A DNA stretch of 64,000 nucleotides, taken from assembly GCF_009746625.1 (NCBI RefSeq), contig NZ_VWXL01000053.1:62001-126000 (forward strand). Direction: 5' to 3'. Below, in pieces: positions 61,112-64,000 of this stretch. The DNA comes from Caproicibacter fermentans (GTDB lineage: Bacteria > Bacillota > Clostridia > Oscillospirales > Acutalibacteraceae). Made by a program: the position numbers and the translations under genes. The notes under the pieces were generated by a model. The model did no database searches. It saw nothing but the letters and a program-made list of their open reading frames with translations, and was not told the DNA's origin. Positions within the stretch are counted from its first letter, which is position 1. Each line of letters begins with the position of its first letter.

Positions 61112-62470
61112 TTACATTTTTCTGTATTTCTTCACTTTGCGCATGTTTTTCTTTTTTCGGTTATAAATCAGTGTCAGGATAATATAAATGACCACAAGGA
61201 GAATAATCAGGGCGGCGATTATCAGGAACCAGATGGAGGTGAAAATCGACTTCACCACGTCGGTCATGTGCAGCAGCTCGCTTCGCTCGACCGATTCGGA
61301 CGCGACCAGGTTGATGGTGGCAAGCGTCTGGTCGGCGTATTTGAGCGTTGCCTTGCCGATAACATCTCCCTTTTTCACCGGCGCGTCCACATGGTCCGGG
61401 ATGGTTTTATTGATGATAATGCTGCTCGAAGAGACGTCCTTCGGCAGGATAGCGGAAAAGCTTTTTTCCGCTGAAAGCAGCAGGCTGTCCTTTTGCCAGG
61501 CGTAGTTCAGCTTGACTTCCCCCAGGGACTGGTCGGTTCCGACGATTTTTTTCAGTTCCAGCTTTGTCAGCGCCCAACGGTAGAGGGCCGCGCTGTCGAG
61601 CATTTCGCCGCGCGCCGTGACCGCTTTGCCGTTGGCGTCGACGGAAGGCGCCCCCAGCGCTACGCAGAGATAGGTGTAGCCATAGGCGGAAGCGGTCGAA
61701 ATCAGGCAGTAGCCCGCCTCGTCCGTATGTCCGGTTTTGATGCCTTTTGCGTAGGTGTAGAAATATTTCCCGCCGAGGGCGTTCTTGTCGATGAGAAGGT
61801 TTGTCGTGGAAAGCGTCGGCATCTGCTTCCCCGCGTCCGGCCCGCCGACAGGCTTGTAGGTATAGCGTGTCTGGGAGCAGATCTGCATAAAGTAGGGCAG
61901 GCTCATCGCGCAGCGGGTAATTTTCACCAGATCGTTCGCGGTTGTGTAGTGCTGGTCGTTATGCAGCCCGTGCGGGTTTGCAAAACGCGTACCCTTACAG
62001 CCCAGAGCCTTCGCCTTTTCATTCATCAGCTCGACGAATTTATCAACGCTCCCGTTTCCGACATAATCGGCCAGGACCAGAGCCGCGTCGTTTCCGGAGG
62101 GAACCATCATGCAGTTGAGCAGCTGATAAACCGTCAGCACATTGCCCACTCTGATGTTCGACATCGAGCTGCCTGTTCCCAGCAGCCGGTCGACCACTTC
62201 TTTGGATACCGTTACCCGAGTTCCCTGCAAATCTTTCACATGTTCGCTGACGATGATGTAGGTCATAATTTTAGTCAGGGAAGCCGGCTCCCTGCGGGTG
62301 TCCGCATTTTTCTGGTAAACGGTGGTTCCCGTGTCAAGATTCACCAGGGCGATCGCCGCGCAGGAGGTGTCGAAGTCGACGGGAAAACTCGCGGCTTGAG
62401 CGGGAACGGCGGTGAACAGAACGCAGCAGACGAGCAGAACGGAAAACAGGGACGCTAGCTTTTTTTTCAT
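61112..62470 (-). CDS. D-alanyl-D-alanine carboxypeptidase (PBP5 family)
   Basis: 452 residues. Signal peptide ends at ...PAQA. SxxK is Ser64-Leu-Thr-Lys67 in EPASLTKIMT; SGN in MMVPSGNDAAL and KTG in AKGIKTGHTDEAGY complete the active site. It removes the terminal D-Ala of peptidoglycan stems. The C-terminus ends in a true transmembrane helix and basic tail (about 415-452) rather than the amphipathic anchor of E. coli DacA. Monocistronic. Confidence 0.95.
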   Translation of the reverse strand: MKKKLASLFSVLLVCCVLFTAVPAQAASFPVDFDTSCAAIALVNLDTGTTVYQKNADTRREPASLTKIMTYIIVSEHVKDLQGTRVTVSKEVVDRLLGTGSSMSNIRVGNVLTVYQLLNCMMVPSGNDAALVLADYVGNGSVDKFVELMNEKAKALGCKGTRFANPHGLHNDQHYTTANDLVKITRCAMSLPYFMQICSQTRYTYKPVGGPDAGKQMPTLSTTNLLIDKNALGGKYFYTYAKGIKTGHTDEAGYCLISTASAYGYTYLCVALGAPSVDANGKAVTARGEMLDSAALYRWALTKLELKKIVGTDQSLGEVKLNYAWQKDSLLLSAEKSFSAILPKDVSSSSIIINKTIPDHVDAPVKKGDVIGKATLKYADQTLATINLVASESVERSELLHMTDVVKSIFTSIWFLIIAALIILLVVIYIILTLIYNRKKKNMRKVKKYRKM

Positions 62471-62640
62471 GGAAATTTTGCCTCCGATGTGATATGATAA
62501 TAAAGCCGGTTAGGCGCGTATTTATTTTAGTTGATCTTATCTTTAGTATAACAGCCAATTCCGAAAAGATAAAGAACTAAGCCACATAAAAAACGATTCT
62601 TTGCGTTCCCTTTGGGAATAAAATAATGGAGGAGACCGGT

Positions 62641-63339
62641 ATGATCTATTTAACCGCCGATACGCACGGGGAAATGAGCCGTTTCGATTCCCCGCAGATG
62701 CGCAGATTAAGGGCGGGTGATACGCTGATCGTCTGCGGGGACTTCGGCTTTCTTTGGGACGGGGGAGCCGCGGAGGAGAAGGCCCTGAAAAAGCTTGGCA
62801 AAAAGAAATACCGCATCCTGTTTTTGGACGGAGCGCATGAAAATTTCGACCTGCTGGAAAGCTACCCGATTTCCGAGTGGAACGGAGGAAAAGTCCGGCA
62901 GATCAGCGGAAATCTGTACCACCTTCTCCGAGGCCAGGTCTATGAAATCGAGGGGAAAAAGGTTTTTGCGTTCGGCGGCGGCGAGAGCACCGAGAAGCAG
63001 TTCCGCATGGAAGCGGGCAGATGGTGGGCGAGGGAAATGCCGACCATGGAGGAGATGCGCGAGGGCGCGGAAAACCTGAAGGCCGCCGGAAAAAGGGTGG
63101 ATTATATTGTGACGCATACTCCGCCGCCCAGAATGGGCGCCGCTCCCGCAGAACCCGGAGCGGGCGGGAAAAACCAGCTCGAAGCGTTTTTTGAGCAGAT
63201 TACAAAGCAGGTCGGCTACGAAAAGTGGTTTTTCGGCTCCTTACATATCGACCGAAAGGTCACCTACAAAAATTATGCGGTATTTCAGCAGATCCTTCCT
63301 GCTTGGGAAGCTCCGTTAAAACGTCACTTCAGAAAATAA
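62641..63339 (+). CDS. Metallophosphoesterase
   Basis: 232 residues from ATG 62641 (MIYLTADTHGEMSRF), with GGAGG upstream. Calcineurin-like motifs D-x-H-G near the N-terminus and GDFGFLWDGG are present; later VTHTPPP and FGSLHID supply further metal ligands. Substrate unknown. Confidence 0.9.
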   Translation: MIYLTADTHGEMSRFDSPQMRRLRAGDTLIVCGDFGFLWDGGAAEEKALKKLGKKKYRILFLDGAHENFDLLESYPISEWNGGKVRQISGNLYHLLRGQVYEIEGKKVFAFGGGESTEKQFRMEAGRWWAREMPTMEEMREGAENLKAAGKRVDYIVTHTPPPRMGAAPAEPGAGGKNQLEAFFEQITKQVGYEKWFFGSLHIDRKVTYKNYAVFQQILPAWEAPLKRHFRK

Positions 63340-63343
63340 TGCA

Positions 63344-63378
63344 ATGCTCCGGTTCTGCGGTCCGCAGAACCGGAGCAT
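63344..63378 (+). terminator. Terminator after the phosphoesterase gene
   Basis: A perfect palindrome of about 17 bp per arm (ATGCTCCGGTTCTGCGG and its complement), ending at TTTAAT. A group II intron remnant starts a few bases later. Confidence 0.9.
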
Positions 63379-63384
63379 TTAATA

Positions 63385-63890
63385 GTGTGCCCGGCATGGG
63401 CAGACTCAAGCGGGTGAAAGACCCGAACGCGCCCGGTGGCGGGAAGCGCACAGCTGAACGGCAAGGGATATGAGTGGAAGAAAGTACGAATCCGGCGGTT
63501 CGTAACGGGATGGGTGAATTACTTCAAACTGGCGGATATGAAAACCCTGCTCACAGCCATCGATGAATGGCTGCGAGTGAGGCCCCGGACGTACATCTGG
63601 AAATGCTGGAAAACGATAAAGAACAAATACCGCAACCTGCGAAAACTCGGGGTAACCCAAAGAAACGCAGGAATCATGGCAAACACGAGAAAAGGCTATC
63701 GGCGTGCCGCCGACAGCCCCATCGTGAAGCTTGCTATATCAAAGGAACGCCTTAAGAAAGCAGGCTACACGTTCTTCCTTGACTGCTATGCTTCTGTAAA
63801 GGTGTAAACCTGGGAACCGCCGTGTACCGAACGGTACGCACGGTGGTGTGAGAGCCCGGGGGCTATTCGCCCCCTCCTACTCGATTAAGC
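63385..63890 (+). mobile_element. Internally deleted group II intron
   Basis: The 5' end GTGTGCCCGGCATGGGC (63385) is a group II intron start (GUGYG). After about 40 bases of domain I the sequence passes straight to the C-terminus of the intron reverse transcriptase (63436-63807). The 3' end follows: domain V-like GGGAACCGCCGTG...CACGGTGG, a GGGGGC/GCCCCC domain VI hairpin and the terminal CTACTCGATT. Most of domain I-IV and of the protein is missing, so it cannot move by itself. It lies directly after a terminator palindrome. Confidence 0.85.
63436..63807 (+). pseudogene. ltrA: C-terminal fragment of the group II intron reverse transcriptase/maturase
   Basis: About 123 codons. The maturase-specific domain is readable: RIRRFVTGWVNYFKLADM, WLRVRPRTYIWKCWKTI, NLRKLGV and NTRKGYRRAADSPI, with the terminal KKAGYTFFLDCYASVKV. 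The reverse transcriptase catalytic part (YADD) is absent. A broken remnant within the deleted intron. Confidence 0.88.
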
Positions 63891-63918
63891 TTACATCGCG
63901 ATTTCCGTAACGCAGGAA

Positions 63919-64000
63919 TTACTTTGACTGCTGAAAGGATTCCGCGAACGAAATCAAATCCTGCTCGGAGATATTTTTTTGCGTAGCAATGAAAACACTT
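63919..64000 (-). CDS. C-terminal end of an unidentified gene
   Basis: Minus-strand frame ending at TAA (63919). The last 26 residues read SVFIATQKNISEQDLISFAE plus SFQQSK. The KNISEQDLISFAES pattern resembles the C-terminus of DUF4367-type proteins, but too little is visible to name it. The rest lies beyond the window. Confidence 0.5.
   Translation of the reverse strand, partial: SVFIATQKNISEQDLISFAESFQQSK

Overview
The window looks like chromosomal DNA of a spore-forming Gram-positive anaerobe of the class Clostridia, most likely an Oscillospirales/Ruminococcaceae-type organism. This is inferred from gene content, not from a marker gene: a two-subunit glycine dehydrogenase, the glgB-glgC-glgD-glgA order with the paired GlgC/GlgD subunits, SpoIID, a Bacillus-type transglutaminase, strong AGGAGG-like ribosome sites, and Gram-positive leaders (tandem glycine riboswitch, TPP riboswitch, L10 leader). 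Base composition is moderately GC-rich. It is clearly higher at 24.1-26.9 kb and drops to AT-rich intergenic DNA just after.

Layout. 0-4.7 kb (minus): gcvT-gcvH-gcvPA-gcvPB behind a tandem glycine riboswitch. 4.8-10.4 kb (minus): an operon for D-glutamate/5-oxoproline metabolism (class IV D-amino-acid aminotransferase, DUF4392 and DUF1445 cyclase halves, PxpA/B/C) behind an unidentified attenuator-type leader. 10.5-18.1 kb: a diguanylate cyclase, transglutaminase with an unknown partner, a peptide-binding lipoprotein, LytTR/DUF3021 and an ABC exporter. 18.2-18.6 kb: an intact TPP riboswitch in front of a wrecked thiW. 18.7-23.5 kb (minus): PII protein with an apparent ACG start, pgk-tpiA-gpmI, trmL. 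23.6-33.1 kb: a small membrane protein, a GC-rich MORN-repeat/metallo-beta-lactamase-fold pair, a large S-layer-like secreted protein, and an AlgI/DHHW acyltransferase pair. 33.1-37.9 kb: spoIID, citrate synthase with a coupled membrane protein, gap. 38.2-45.3 kb: glycogen synthesis operon plus a GH3 enzyme. 45.4-53.4 kb: regulator, phosphatase, dCMP deaminase, rsmA, a degenerate homocysteine-methyltransferase-like protein, argS-ywiB-like pair, ddl. 53.7-58.1 kb: an unknown gene, then rpmG-secE-nusG-rplK-rplA-rplJ-rplL. 58.4-63.3 kb: DUF4342 protein with a two-component system, D,D-carboxypeptidase, phosphoesterase. 63.4-63.9 kb: an internally deleted group II intron beside a terminator, then the tail of one more gene.

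How the genes work together. Central carbon metabolism is well represented: pgk/tpiA/gpmI, gap, citrate synthase and glycogen storage. Two amino-acid modules sit back to back: glycine cleavage, and a module predicted to route D-alanine/D-glutamate through 5-oxoproline to glutamate. The most unusual items are the MORN-MBL gene pair, the S-layer-like gene followed by an O-acyltransferase pair, the riboswitch left controlling a destroyed thiamine transporter, the zinc-ligand-poor methyltransferase homologue and the unexplained leader of the D-glutamate operon. No CRISPR array, tRNA or rRNA gene was seen.
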